DNA of 64,000 nucleotides from Sphingobium abikonense NBRC 16140 (GCF_001598335.1 NZ_BCYT01000007.1:104087-168086), one strand, 5' to 3'; positions 54,185 through 63,111 are shown, counted from the first letter of the stretch. The notes: a model not told the origin generated them from the sequence alone. Made by a program: numbers and translations.

Positions 54185-54585
54185 GCGCGGAAGTGGCGAT
54201 ACGGGCGGCGGTGATCGCGGCGCTGCGGGAGGATGCGGCGCTGATGGCGATGGCGCAGGGCGTGCATGACGGCGAGCCGGGGCGGGCGGCGGCCCCTTAT
54301 GCGCATGTGGGCGAATGCCTGGGTTCAGACTGGGGCGGCAAGGATGTCGAGGGGCGCGAATTGCGGCTGACCATCGGGCTGACCGTGGCGGAGGAGACGC
54401 CGGGGCGGCTTGCGGAGATGATGCCCCGGGTCGAACCGGCGCTGGGCGCGGCGGGCGTGCGCGATGGCTGGCGGATCGTGAGCGCGGGGTTGCTGCGATC
54501 GCGCGTGGCGCGGAGTGGCGGCGGCGCGGGCGCGGGGTGGCGGGCGGTGATGGATTATCGGCTGCGCGTGGTGCGGGACGGGTGA
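54181..54585 (+). CDS. DUF3168 tail-terminator-like protein
   Basis: This is a 134-residue protein with DUF3168 signatures: an N-terminal helix (VAIRAAVIAALREDAALMAM), AQGVHDGEPGRAAAPYAHVGECLGSDWGGKDVEGRELRLTIGLTVAEET and the end WRAVMDYRLRVV. It caps the tail tube at the head end. RcGTA gp8 equivalent. Confidence 0.85.
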   Translation: MSAEVAIRAAVIAALREDAALMAMAQGVHDGEPGRAAAPYAHVGECLGSDWGGKDVEGRELRLTIGLTVAEETPGRLAEMMPRVEPALGAAGVRDGWRIVSAGLLRSRVARSGGGAGAGWRAVMDYRLRVVRDG

Positions 54586-54621
54586 GGGGAAGTCTGTCCC
54601 ATGGCGCTGCGATGGCGGCAT

Positions 54622-54670
54622 GGTCGGGAGATGGGTTCCCGCTTGCGCGGGAATGACGGGAAGGGACGGA
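54622..54670. repeat. Dispersed intergenic repeat, copy 2
   Basis: This matches the right half of 40877-40975: ggtcgggagatgggttcccg, then cgcgggaatgacgg and gggacgga. It marks the end of the gp6-gp8 segment. Confidence 0.7.
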
Positions 54671-54680
54671 TAGGGTCACG

Positions 54681-54728
54681 CCCCTCCGTCAGCATTCCGT
54701 GCTGCCACCTCCCCTTAGAGGAGAGGAT
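54681..54728. repeat. Direct repeat copy C
   Basis: This 48-nt element beginning cccctccgtcagca and ending ggagaggat differs at about five positions from 56193-56240, in the same orientation. The pair brackets the antisense gene plus gp9, gp10 and gp10.1. Confidence 0.75.
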
Positions 54729-54758
54729 GGAGGGGCGTTCGGCGGACGGGCGCAGGCC

Positions 54759-55082
54759 TCAGCCGGGCTGGCTGTTTTCCTCATATTCGCTGGTGATCTT
54801 GTCGACATATTCGGCGACCTGGTCGTCGGCGTCGGCGCTGGCTTCCGCGTCAGACATGCCGTCGGCCTTGTCCTGCGCGATGATGGCGGCGCGGAAGGCG
54901 GATTGCTGGGTGGCACAAGTCTGTTTGAGCGTCGACACAAAGTCGCCAAGCGGCATTTTCTTGTCGAGCGCGGGCTGCATCTGGGCGCTGAGGCACTTGG
55001 AAAAGTCGCGGCGCCCCGTTCCCACGGGATCAGCGGATGGGGCGGCGGCAAGCATCATCATGAACGAAGCGGCAACAATCAT
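54759..55082 (-). CDS. Exported protein of unknown function inside the tail operon
   Basis: This is a 107-residue protein with a short signal peptide (about 1-18), then a mostly helical chain with one Cys pair (SKCLSAQM and KQTCATQ) and an acidic tail EYVDKITSEYEENSQPG. It lies antisense between gp8 and the tail tube gene, so it is probably host-like cargo. No family recognised. Confidence 0.55.
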   Translation of the reverse strand: MIVAASFMMMLAAAPSADPVGTGRRDFSKCLSAQMQPALDKKMPLGDFVSTLKQTCATQQSAFRAAIIAQDKADGMSDAEASADADDQVAEYVDKITSEYEENSQPG

Positions 55083-55220
55083 CGGGACCTCTCCTTGAAA
55101 CCCTGAGCCATTGTTGTGACGGGTCGGCCAAATGCCGCCCAATCTATCTGTTTTTTCGCGATTTTCCGGGTCAAGGCGGCACGCTTTGTTGCCGGAGATC
55201 GCTTGTCGGGAGAATGCGCC

Positions 55221-55628
55221 ATGGGCGTCGAAAAGGGAAGTGCGTTTCTGCTCAAGGTAGGCGACGGCAATGCGCCGGCAACATATGCGACGGTGGCGGG
55301 GATGCGGACCACGCAATTGTCGGTGAACGGCGAGGCGGTGAACATCACCAGCAAGGATTCGGGCGGCTGGCGCGAATTGCTGTCGGGCGCGGGCGTGCGG
55401 TCGGTCAGCGTGTCGGCGGCCGGGCTGTTTACCGGATCGGACGCGGAGGTGCGCATCCGCAACCATGCGCTGGCCGGCACGATCGAGGATTATGAGCTGA
55501 GTTTCGAGAGCGGTGAGCGGATGCGCGGGCGGTTCCTGGTCACGCGGCTGGACTATGCCGGCGACTATAATGGCGAGCGCAACTATGCGCTGAGCCTGGA
55601 AAGCTCCGGCGCGGTGGTGAGCCTGTGA
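55221..55628 (+). CDS. GTA major tail (tube) protein, TP901-1 type
   Basis: This is a 135-residue tail tube protein. VEKGSAFLLKVGDG ... YATVAGMRTTQLSVNGEAVNITSKDSGGWRELLSGAGVRSVSVSAAGLFTG is the TP901-1/GTA major-tail signature. It is RcGTA gp9 equivalent. The Met at 55221 gives the family start MGVEKGSAF; the open frame reaches 55116. Its stop overlaps the next GTG start. Confidence 0.9.
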   Translation: MGVEKGSAFLLKVGDGNAPATYATVAGMRTTQLSVNGEAVNITSKDSGGWRELLSGAGVRSVSVSAAGLFTGSDAEVRIRNHALAGTIEDYELSFESGERMRGRFLVTRLDYAGDYNGERNYALSLESSGAVVSL

Positions 55629-55936
55629 GCGGCGGCGCGAACCCGGAGCGCGGGGAAACGGCGCTGATGGTGGGCGGCGAGGCGCTGGCGCTGCGGCCCA
55701 GCTTTGCCGCGCTGGTCGAGGCGGAGCAGGAATTGGGGCCGCTGTTCGACCTGGTCGAGCGGGCGGCCGACGGGAAATTGTCGCTGGGCGATCTGGTGGC
55801 GTTGCTGTGGCATTGCCTGGTCGATCGCGAGGCGTTGAGCCGCGAGGCGCTGGGCGAGGCGGTGCTGGCGCTGGGCCTGGCCCGGGTGACGCCGGTGCTG
55901 CGCGCGGTGCTGCAACAGATTTTGGCGGGGAAATGA
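55625..55936 (+). CDS. Gene transfer agent gp10-family tail chaperone
   Basis: This is a 103-residue protein matching the GTA gp10-type: GETALMVGGEALALRPSFAALVEAEQELGPLFDLVERAADGKLSLGDLVALLWHCL. It helps tape-measure/tail assembly. Start GTG overlaps the gp9 stop; its stop overlaps the next ATG. Confidence 0.85.
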   Translation: MSGGANPERGETALMVGGEALALRPSFAALVEAEQELGPLFDLVERAADGKLSLGDLVALLWHCLVDREALSREALGEAVLALGLARVTPVLRAVLQQILAGK

Positions 55937-56133
55937 CGCGCTTTGCCGAGCGAGCCGGTCGACTGGCGGGACTGGCCGGCTGGCTGCTGGGTTGGCGGCC
56001 GGACGAGTTCTGGCGCGCGACGCCGGCCGAACTGACGAGCGTACTGACGGCGGCGAAGGGCGAGGCGGCGGAGGACGCGGCCGGGGTGGATGGCGCGGAG
56101 CTGGCGCGGCTGATGGGTGCGATGCCGGATTAG
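55933..56133 (+). CDS. Tail assembly chaperone-like protein, gp10.1 position
   Basis: This is a 66-residue protein, ERAGRLAGLAGWLLGWRPDEFWRATPAELTSVLTA, typical of the small rcc01693-type tail assembly chaperones with GWRPDEFW motif. In many phages this gene is expressed with the previous one by frameshift; here it has its own ATG overlapping the gp10 stop. Confidence 0.8.
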   Translation: MTRFAERAGRLAGLAGWLLGWRPDEFWRATPAELTSVLTAAKGEAAEDAAGVDGAELARLMGAMPD

Positions 56134-56192
56134 GGGCGGGCGGTGCGCCGAGCATAGCGTGACTCAAGGGTCAGCGGGCCGAGAGCGCGACA

Positions 56193-56240
56193 CCCCTCCG
56201 TCAGCACTGCGTGCTGCCACCTCCCCTGCGAGGGGAGGAT
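56193..56240. repeat. Direct repeat copy D
   Basis: This matches 54681-54728 (about five differences in 48 nt). It ends just before the tape measure gene's ribosome site. Related to the element at 41774-41896. Confidence 0.75.
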
Positions 56241-56266
56241 TTTTCAGAGAGCGAATGGAGGCGGCG

Positions 56267-56824
56267 ATGGACGAGGATGTCGAGACGTTGGTGGTGCGGG
56301 TGCGGGCCGATACGCAAGGGCTGGGCCGCGATGTCGAGGCGATGCGGGCGAGCCTGGAAGGACCGCTGGCGAGCGGGGCGGAGCGGGCGGGGCTGCGCAT
56401 CGAGCAGGGGCTGCTGCGCGCGGTGCGGACGGGCAAGTTCGGCTTTGAGGATCTGAAGCGACTGGCGCTGAGCACGCTGGACCAGATTGCCGCGAGCAGC
56501 CTGCGGTCGGCGCTGGGGAGCGGGGGGTCGGGCAATGGCGGGCTGGTCGGGCTGGGCGCGACCCTGCTGACGTCGGTGCTGGGGCTGCCGGGGCGAGCGA
56601 CGGGCGGGCCGGTGGCGCCGGGACGCGCCTATATGGTCGGGGAGCGCGGGCCGGAAATGTTCGTGCCCACGACGAGCGGGCAGGTGGTCGCCCATGGCGG
56701 AGCCAGGCGTGACGTGCGGGTGAGCATCGCGGTGAACGGACGGGGAGGCGAGAGCGAGCCGCGCATGCTGGCGCGCAGCGCGCGACAGGTTGCGCGCGCG
56801 GTCAGGGGGGCGCTGGAGCAATGA
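56267..56824 (+). CDS. Short tail tape measure protein, gp11-like
   Basis: This is a 185-residue protein with a helical first half and a hydrophobic centre (about 85-130, rich in Gly/Leu), then the tail GERGPEMFVPTTSGQVVAH near residue 137-155. This is the phage tail tape-measure C-terminal motif. RcGTA's gp11 is also short, about 200 residues. ATG 56267 follows GGAGGCGG; an in-frame ATG at 56255 also exists. The short length predicts a short tail. Confidence 0.85.
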   Translation: MDEDVETLVVRVRADTQGLGRDVEAMRASLEGPLASGAERAGLRIEQGLLRAVRTGKFGFEDLKRLALSTLDQIAASSLRSALGSGGSGNGGLVGLGATLLTSVLGLPGRATGGPVAPGRAYMVGERGPEMFVPTTSGQVVAHGGARRDVRVSIAVNGRGGESEPRMLARSARQVARAVRGALEQ

Positions 56825-59148
56825 GCATGGGATATTGGCTGGCGGACACGCGCGAGGGACAGGAGGCGGGATTCCTCAAGCGGTTCGCGGCGACGCATTG
56901 GACGGTGAATTTTCCCCGGCCGATGATGGCGAGCGTGGTGACGAGCGCGCCCGATGCCTTACGGGTCGACGCGGTCTTTTATGGGTCGGGCGATCTGGCG
57001 GGGCTGATCTGGGAGGCGGAGGACAGATGGAGCCACCCGCTGCTGGCCTATGAAACGGACCGGGATTTTCGGGATTGCGTGCTGTCGTTCCGCTGGCGCA
57101 GCGGCGGGCTGCGTCGGCTGGACGAAACGCATGGGCCGACGCTGACGATCGAGGGGCGCGACGCAGCAGGCAACCCGCGCGTCTGGTATGTGCGCTTGTG
57201 GAATTATGCGAGTGGTGGGCCGGAAGATGCTGTCATCCGGCTGGATTTTGCCGCGCTGATGGCGGGATATGACCTGCCGCAGGAGGCGGACCCGGTATGG
57301 GCAGGCGATGTCGACCGGATGTTCATTTCGCTCGTCCCGCCCGGGTATGACGAAGGAGATACGCCCTTTGTCCAAGCGCAGGAAGGCTGGGCGGAACTGA
57401 GCGCCATCGCGTGCGAGGGGGCGGGATCGGTGCTGGCGGTGGGCGACGTCATGCTGCCCGAACATGGGCTGAGCATGGCGACGGGCTATGACGATTGTTT
57501 CAACCAGACGCCCGAGCGGGTGGTCGCGGCGATCCATGCGCTGGGCTATCGCGGGGCGATCAACCATTATGTCGGGATGAGCCATTATTTCCGGCTCGAA
57601 CGGCTGGGCAGCGACCTGTATGTCAGCCTGGCCGGCGGGGCGCTGAATGCGCCGTGCGCGGCGTGGCACCGGGATTTTGCGCGGCGGGCGAAGGCGCTGG
57701 GGTTCGGCGTCATATGGTCGCTATCCTATGAGCTGTTCAACGCCCATTGCTGGAACGACTGGAAGCAGCGGGCCGAAAATGGCGACCCGGCGCTGACCGG
57801 ATGGGAGCCGCCATCGACATTATTGTCGCCCGCGCATGGTGGAGCGATGGCCTATTTGCAGGCGATCGCGACAGCCTTTGTTTCCAAAGGCCTGGACGCG
57901 GACTTGTCGATCCTGTTTCAGGTCGGCGAGCCATGGTGGTGGGTGATGCCGGGCGACGGGCGCATCTGCCTGTATGATGACGCGGCGCGGGCGGCGCTGG
58001 GTGGCGCGCCGGTGTCGATTCCGAGCCTATGGGGCGAAATGGACGCGGCGCAATGCGCGCTGCTGGATGCGGCGGGCGCGATGCTGGCGGCGTCGACGGC
58101 GGCGCTGTGCGCGGCGGTGAAGGCGGCTGCGCCGGGCGCGGAGACTCATCTGCTGGCCTATCTGCCCACGATATTGGACCCGCGCGCGCCCGAAGCCAAA
58201 CGCGCCAACATGCCGGTCGGATGGGCGGCCCCGGCGTTCGACGTGCTGCAACTGGAAGATTATGACTGGGTGACGGAGGGGCGCCCCAACCTGACCGAGC
58301 GCGGGATCACGCTGGCGACGGTGCGGCTGGGCTATCCGGTCGAGGACCAGCATTATCTGGCCGGCTTCGTCCTGTTACCCGAACAATCCGGGCAATGGCG
58401 GGCGATCATGGCGGCGGCGCGCGCGTCCGTGGCGCGCGGGACGGCGGCGACATTCATCTGGGCACTGCCGCAAGTGTGCCGCGACGGCTTTACCTGTTTC
58501 AGCATAGAAGGGGAGGATGGGGTGCAAGCCTTTGACGATGTGCGCTTTCCGCTGGCGATCGGGCGGGAGGCGAGCCTGAGCCCGGCCTTTTCGACGCAGA
58601 TTGTCGAGAGCCCTTCGGGGCATGAGCGGCGGTCGAGCGACTGGGCGGATGCGCGCCTGTCCTATGATGCCGGGCCGGGCGTGCGGTCGGAGGCGGACAT
58701 AAGGGTGCTGATCGACTTTTTCCGGGCGCGGCGCGGGGCGGCGCGGGGGTTTCGCTTTACCGATCCCTATGATGACCGCAGCGGCCCGGCGGGCGCGGCG
58801 CCATCGCCGATCGACCAGCGGCTGGGCGTGGGCGACGGCGTGCGGTCGCAATTCCCGCTGATGCGCCATTATGGCGCGGGTGAGGAGGCGCAGGCGCGGC
58901 GGATCACCCGGCCGGTCGCGGGCAGCATCCGCGTCGCGGCAGACGGGGTGGAGATGATCGACGGCTGGAGCCATTCCGGGCTGGGCGTGATTGCGTTCGA
59001 CGAGGCGCCGGGGGCGGGCGTGGTGCTGACCGCCGGCTACCGGTTCGATGTTCCGGTGCGCTTTGCCGAGGATCGGCTGGAGGTGAACCGCGCGACCTTT
59101 GCCGCAGGCGAAGCGGTGTCGGTGCCGCTGGTGGAGATACGCGAATGA
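56821..59148 (+). CDS. Fused TIM-barrel-like plus DUF2460 (gp12-type) tail protein
   Basis: This is a 775-residue protein. Residues about 1-200 form a beta-rich module. Residues about 205-560 read as a glycoside-hydrolase-like TIM barrel, with candidate acidic residues Glu370 in LFQVGEPWWWV and Glu479 in LQLEDYDWV. From about 575, FPLAIGREASLSPAFSTQIVESPSGHERRSSDWAD begins the DUF2460/TIGR02217 region of GTA gp12. Canonical RcGTA gp12 is about 210 residues, so this is a fusion. It may digest surface glycans at the tail tip. Its start overlaps the tape measure stop. Confidence 0.75.
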   Translation: MSMGYWLADTREGQEAGFLKRFAATHWTVNFPRPMMASVVTSAPDALRVDAVFYGSGDLAGLIWEAEDRWSHPLLAYETDRDFRDCVLSFRWRSGGLRRLDETHGPTLTIEGRDAAGNPRVWYVRLWNYASGGPEDAVIRLDFAALMAGYDLPQEADPVWAGDVDRMFISLVPPGYDEGDTPFVQAQEGWAELSAIACEGAGSVLAVGDVMLPEHGLSMATGYDDCFNQTPERVVAAIHALGYRGAINHYVGMSHYFRLERLGSDLYVSLAGGALNAPCAAWHRDFARRAKALGFGVIWSLSYELFNAHCWNDWKQRAENGDPALTGWEPPSTLLSPAHGGAMAYLQAIATAFVSKGLDADLSILFQVGEPWWWVMPGDGRICLYDDAARAALGGAPVSIPSLWGEMDAAQCALLDAAGAMLAASTAALCAAVKAAAPGAETHLLAYLPTILDPRAPEAKRANMPVGWAAPAFDVLQLEDYDWVTEGRPNLTERGITLATVRLGYPVEDQHYLAGFVLLPEQSGQWRAIMAAARASVARGTAATFIWALPQVCRDGFTCFSIEGEDGVQAFDDVRFPLAIGREASLSPAFSTQIVESPSGHERRSSDWADARLSYDAGPGVRSEADIRVLIDFFRARRGAARGFRFTDPYDDRSGPAGAAPSPIDQRLGVGDGVRSQFPLMRHYGAGEEAQARRITRPVAGSIRVAADGVEMIDGWSHSGLGVIAFDEAPGAGVVLTAGYRFDVPVRFAEDRLEVNRATFAAGEAVSVPLVEIRE

Positions 59149-59954
59149 TCGGCGGACTGGACGAGGCGCTGTGCACGCTGGCCTTTTGCTGGCGGATCGC
59201 GCGGCACGACGGAGTGACGATCGGGCTCACCAGCCATGACCGCGACCTGGAGATTGGCGGCCTCATCTATCGCGCCGCGCCGGGCATGACGCCGGCGGCG
59301 GTGCGCAGCGGCATCACGCTGGACGGCGAGGACAGCGACGTGGCGGGCGCGCTGTCGAGCGAGGCGATCAGCGAGGCGGACCTGATGGCGGGGCGCTGGG
59401 ACGGCGCGGCGCTGGAGTTAAGGGTGACGCAATGGGAGGCGCCGGGCGCGCTGTGGCTGCTGCTGGCGCGGGGCGAGATGGGCGCGGTGTCGCGCAAGGG
59501 GCAGGAATTTTCCGCCGAACTGGTGGGGGCGGCGGCGATATTGGGCGCGCCGGTGGCCCCGAGCACATCGCCCGACTGCCGGGCGCGGCTAGGCGACCGG
59601 GCCTGCCGGGTCGACATGGCGGGGCGGCGGCGGATCGTGGCGGTGGACGCCGCGGCGGGAGCGGAGGTCGCCGTCGCCGGGCTGGCGCCCGGGGTCTATG
59701 CCTTTGGCGCGGTGCGGTGGATGACGGGGCGCAATGCGGGGCTGACGCAGGCGGTGCTGGATAATGATGCGTCCGGCTTGACGCTGGCGGATGCGCCGGC
59801 CTTTGCGGTGGAGCCGGGAACGCTGGCGCTGCTGACCGAAGGGTGCGACCGGCAGGCGGCGACCTGTGGCGCGCGCTTCGGCAATATCGCCAATTTCCGG
59901 GGCGAGCCGTTTCTGCCGGGCATGGACCTCCTGACCCGCTATCCCGGCGCATGA
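59145..59954 (+). CDS. DUF2163 family tail hub protein, gp13-type
   Basis: This is a 269-residue protein with the family N-terminus LDEALCTLAFCWRIARHDGVTIGLTSHDRDLEIGGLIYRAAPGMTP. C-terminal Cys clusters (CRARLGDRACRVDM and GCDRQAATCGARFGNIANFRGEPFLPG) are characteristic of the phage BR0599/DUF2163 family. It forms part of the tail hub. Start ATGA overlap with the previous stop. RcGTA gp13 equivalent. Confidence 0.9.
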   Translation: MIGGLDEALCTLAFCWRIARHDGVTIGLTSHDRDLEIGGLIYRAAPGMTPAAVRSGITLDGEDSDVAGALSSEAISEADLMAGRWDGAALELRVTQWEAPGALWLLLARGEMGAVSRKGQEFSAELVGAAAILGAPVAPSTSPDCRARLGDRACRVDMAGRRRIVAVDAAAGAEVAVAGLAPGVYAFGAVRWMTGRNAGLTQAVLDNDASGLTLADAPAFAVEPGTLALLTEGCDRQAATCGARFGNIANFRGEPFLPGMDLLTRYPGA

Positions 59955-60334
59955 GCGGGGAAGAGGGCGCGGCGGCCATCGTCGCTGCGGCGCGGGCGCT
60001 GGTGGGCGTGCCGTTCCGGCTGCATGGGCGTGGCCGGGACGGGCTGGATTGCGTGGGCGTGGCCGCGCTGGCGCTGGGGCGCGCCGCGCCACGCGCTTAT
60101 GGATTGCGCAGCGGCGATGCGGAGCGCGCGGCGCATTGGCTGAACGCCGCGGGATTGCGTCTGGTGGCGGAGGGGCAGGCAGGCGACCTGGCGCTGGTGC
60201 GGCCGGGACCATTGCAACTGCATCTGATGATCGGGACCGGCGCGGGGTTCGTCCACGCCCATGCCGGGTTGCGGCGCGTGGTGGAAATGCCGGGAGAATC
60301 GCCCTGGCCGATCATCGGCTGGTGGCGGGCATGA
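59951..60334 (+). CDS. NlpC/P60-type peptidase of the tail, gp14-type
   Basis: This is a 127-residue cysteine peptidase. Catalytic Cys34 in GLDCVGVAALAL and His92 in LQLHLMIG are present, with GFVHAHAGLRRVVE after. It cuts peptidoglycan during DNA delivery. RcGTA gp14 equivalent. Its ATG overlaps the gp13 stop. Confidence 0.9.
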   Translation: MSGEEGAAAIVAAARALVGVPFRLHGRGRDGLDCVGVAALALGRAAPRAYGLRSGDAERAAHWLNAAGLRLVAEGQAGDLALVRPGPLQLHLMIGTGAGFVHAHAGLRRVVEMPGESPWPIIGWWRA

Positions 60335-60347
60335 AGGAGGGGCAAGC

Positions 60348-62546
60348 ATGGCGACGATAGTGCTGAGCGCGGTGGGCACCGTGCTGGGCGGGCCGATCGG
60401 CGGGGCGATTGGCGGCCTGATCGGCAACGCTTTCGATAATGAAGTGCTGTTTAAGCCCAAGGGCCGGCAAGGCGCGCGCCTGTCCGATTTGCAGGTGCAG
60501 ACATCCAGCTATGGCACGCAGCTTCCCGCCATCTTTGGCACGATGCGGGTGGCGGGCACGGTGATCTGGGCGACGGATTTGCAGGAGACGTCGAGCCGCA
60601 GCGGTGGTGGCAAGGGGCGGCCGAGCGTGACGAGCTACAGCTATTCGGCGAGCATCGCGGTGGCGCTGTCGTCGCGGCCGATCCGGGCGATCCGGCGGAT
60701 ATGGGCGGACGGCAATCTGTTGCGCGGGGCGGCGGGCGATTTCAAGACGGAGCTGGGCGCGTTCCGGGTGCATCAAGGCGATGAGGGGCAATCGCCCGAT
60801 CCGCTGATCGCCTCGGCGCAGGGCATCGGTGCGACGCCGGCGCATCGCGGCCTGGCCTATGTCGTGTTCGAGGATCTGGCGCTGGCCGATTATGGCAATC
60901 GCATCCCGTCGCTGACATTCGAGGTGGAGGCGGATGAGGGGGCGGTGTCGCTGGGTCGCATTGCCGGCGAACTAAGCGGCGCGCGGCTGGCGGGGCCGGC
61001 TTCGATCAGCGTCGATGGCTTTGCCGCGAGCGGGGCGGACATGCGCGAGGCGGTGATGCCGCTGGTCGAAGCCTTTGGTCTGGGCCTGCGATCGGGAGCG
61101 GATGGGCTGGCGCTGGTGGACGCAGGCGCGGCGGCGGGTACCATTGCGGACGAGGCGCTGGCGCAGCGGGTCAATGGCCGAGCGATCGACCCGGTAGAGC
61201 ATCAAGGCGGTTCGGCCGATGGCGTGCCGGTGGCGCTGAGCCTGCGTTACCATGATGCGGCGCGCGATTATCAGGCCGGGATGCAGCGGGTGACGCGGCC
61301 GGGGGCGGGGCGGAGCGAAAGCGGGATCGACCTGCCCGCCGTGCTGGACCCCGATGCGGCGCGGGCTTTGGCGAGCGACCGTCTGCGGGCGCGCTGGGCC
61401 GGCCGGGCGCGCATGACGGTGCGCTGCGACTGGCGGGCGCTTGGGCTGGCGGCGGGCGACGTTGTGACCGTGGATCGGGCGGCGGGGCTGTGGCGGATCG
61501 AGGAGCGCGAATGGGAAGCGATGGCGGTGCGGCTGGCGCTGCGGCGGCTGCCCGGTGGCGGTGGCGCGCCGCCTATAGGTGCGGGATCGGGAGCGATCGT
61601 GCGGCCGGTGGATGCGCCCCACGGGCCGACGACTTTGCTGCTGGCAGACCTGCCGCGCATTGCGGACGGCGTGGCGAGCGCGCCTCTGGTCGTGGCGGCG
61701 GCGAGCGGCGGGGCTGGCTGGCGCAATGCGGCGCTGTTCGTCACGGGCGCGAGCGGGGAGGCGGTGCCGATCGGCCGCAGCGCCGGACGCGCGGTGATGG
61801 GCGTTGCCGATACGGTCTTGCCCGGGGGCAGCGCGTTGCTGGTGGATCGCGGGCAATCCGTTTCGGTGACGCTGCTGGCGGCGGACATGGTGTTGCTGAG
61901 TGTCGATGAAGCCGCGCTGGACCAGGGACGGAACCTGGCCTTGCTGGGGCGTGAGTTGATCCAGTTCGACACGGCCGAGCGGACCGGTGCTGCGACCTAT
62001 CGGCTGAGCGGGCTGCGCCGGGGGGTGCGCGGCACCGACTGGGCGATGGCGGAGCATATGGCGGGCGAGCCGTTCCTGCTGATCGAGGAAGGGCGGCTGG
62101 TCGAGCCGCTGTCGATGCAGGGCGCGGACAGCGAGGCGGGGAGCGTGCTGCGGGTTTCGGCGGTCGGCATCGGCGATGTGGCGCCGGCCGAGGCGATGCT
62201 GACCATCAGCGGCGAGGCGCTGAAGCCGCTTGCGCCCGTGCATATGCGCGCGGGGCGCGACGGGGCGGGCGGCTGGACGATCGAATGGACCCGGCGGAGT
62301 CGCGACGGATGGCGCTGGCTGAGCGGAACGGACGTGCCGCTGGGCGAGGAAAGCGAGCGCTATGGGGTGGAGGTTCTGGACGGCGCGATCGTGGTGCGGG
62401 CGCAGGAGGTGACAAGCGCCAGCTGGACCTATGGCGCCGACATGATCGCGGCGGACGGCATGGACGGGCGCGATGTGCTGATCGCGGTGCGGCAGCGGGG
62501 AACCTATGCGATCGGGCGGGGGGCGAGCCTAATGCTGACGCTGTGA
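60348..62546 (+). CDS. GTA gp15-like tail tip protein, lacking the TIM barrel
   Basis: This is a 732-residue protein. It starts MATIVLSAVGTVLGGPIGGAIGGLIG (glycine-zipper) and shows a phage-tail region near residues 200-360 with RNG-like strands, and a fibronectin-like section near 640-700 (GWTIEWTRRSRDGWRWL). RcGTA gp15 is about 1300 residues and contains a TIM barrel; here that domain is absent while the gp12-type gene carries one. A GAAGGAGG ribosome site precedes the ATG. Confidence 0.8.
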   Translation: MATIVLSAVGTVLGGPIGGAIGGLIGNAFDNEVLFKPKGRQGARLSDLQVQTSSYGTQLPAIFGTMRVAGTVIWATDLQETSSRSGGGKGRPSVTSYSYSASIAVALSSRPIRAIRRIWADGNLLRGAAGDFKTELGAFRVHQGDEGQSPDPLIASAQGIGATPAHRGLAYVVFEDLALADYGNRIPSLTFEVEADEGAVSLGRIAGELSGARLAGPASISVDGFAASGADMREAVMPLVEAFGLGLRSGADGLALVDAGAAAGTIADEALAQRVNGRAIDPVEHQGGSADGVPVALSLRYHDAARDYQAGMQRVTRPGAGRSESGIDLPAVLDPDAARALASDRLRARWAGRARMTVRCDWRALGLAAGDVVTVDRAAGLWRIEEREWEAMAVRLALRRLPGGGGAPPIGAGSGAIVRPVDAPHGPTTLLLADLPRIADGVASAPLVVAAASGGAGWRNAALFVTGASGEAVPIGRSAGRAVMGVADTVLPGGSALLVDRGQSVSVTLLAADMVLLSVDEAALDQGRNLALLGRELIQFDTAERTGAATYRLSGLRRGVRGTDWAMAEHMAGEPFLLIEEGRLVEPLSMQGADSEAGSVLRVSAVGIGDVAPAEAMLTISGEALKPLAPVHMRAGRDGAGGWTIEWTRRSRDGWRWLSGTDVPLGEESERYGVEVLDGAIVVRAQEVTSASWTYGADMIAADGMDGRDVLIAVRQRGTYAIGRGASLMLTL

Positions 62547-62586
62547 CAATGGGTTGCGATCACAGGGAAACGAGAGAAGGAGTCGG

Positions 62587-63087
62587 ATGATGGATGTCAC
62601 GCCGATATGGGGCCTGCCGCTGCTGTTCGCGGGCCAGGCGCACAAGGAAATCGTGCATAATGAGGCGCTGGTGCTGGTCGATGCGCTGTTGCTGAGCCGG
62701 GTGGAGAGTGCGTCGGCGGCCATGCCGCCGGAGGGGCCGGCGCCGGGGCAATGCTGGATCGTCGCGGACGGGGCGCTGGGCGCATGGGAGGGGCAGAGCG
62801 GCTCCCTCGCATGCTGGACGGAGGGTGGCTGGCGATTTGTTCCCGCCCGTGCCGGTTTTGCCGTTATGGTCGCCGACGAAGGGCTGACGCGCGTTCATGA
62901 CGGGAGTCAGTGGCGGGCAGGCCCGATCCGGCCAGATGGCTTTTATATCGGTGATGAAAAAGTGGTTGGCGAGCGGCAGGCGGCTATTGCCGCGCCGAGC
63001 GGGGGGAGCGTGATTGACGCGCAGGCCCGATCAACCATCGCCGCCATTCTCGACAGCCTGCGATCCCATGGCCTGATTGTTGCGTAA
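62587..63087 (+). CDS. DUF2793 family protein
   Basis: This is a 166-residue protein. MDVTPIWGLPLLFAGQAHKEIVHNEALVLVDALL matches the DUF2793 signature, followed by W-rich strands (CWIVADGALGAWEGQSG, GGWRFVPA). DUF2793 proteins occur at the ends of GTA/prophage clusters and may be fibre or spike bases. It is the last gene of the cluster. In-frame ATG at 62590 also possible. Confidence 0.85.
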   Translation: MMDVTPIWGLPLLFAGQAHKEIVHNEALVLVDALLLSRVESASAAMPPEGPAPGQCWIVADGALGAWEGQSGSLACWTEGGWRFVPARAGFAVMVADEGLTRVHDGSQWRAGPIRPDGFYIGDEKVVGERQAAIAAPSGGSVIDAQARSTIAAILDSLRSHGLIVA

Positions 63088-63111
63088 TATTACGGGATTG
63101 CTCATTTCTTG

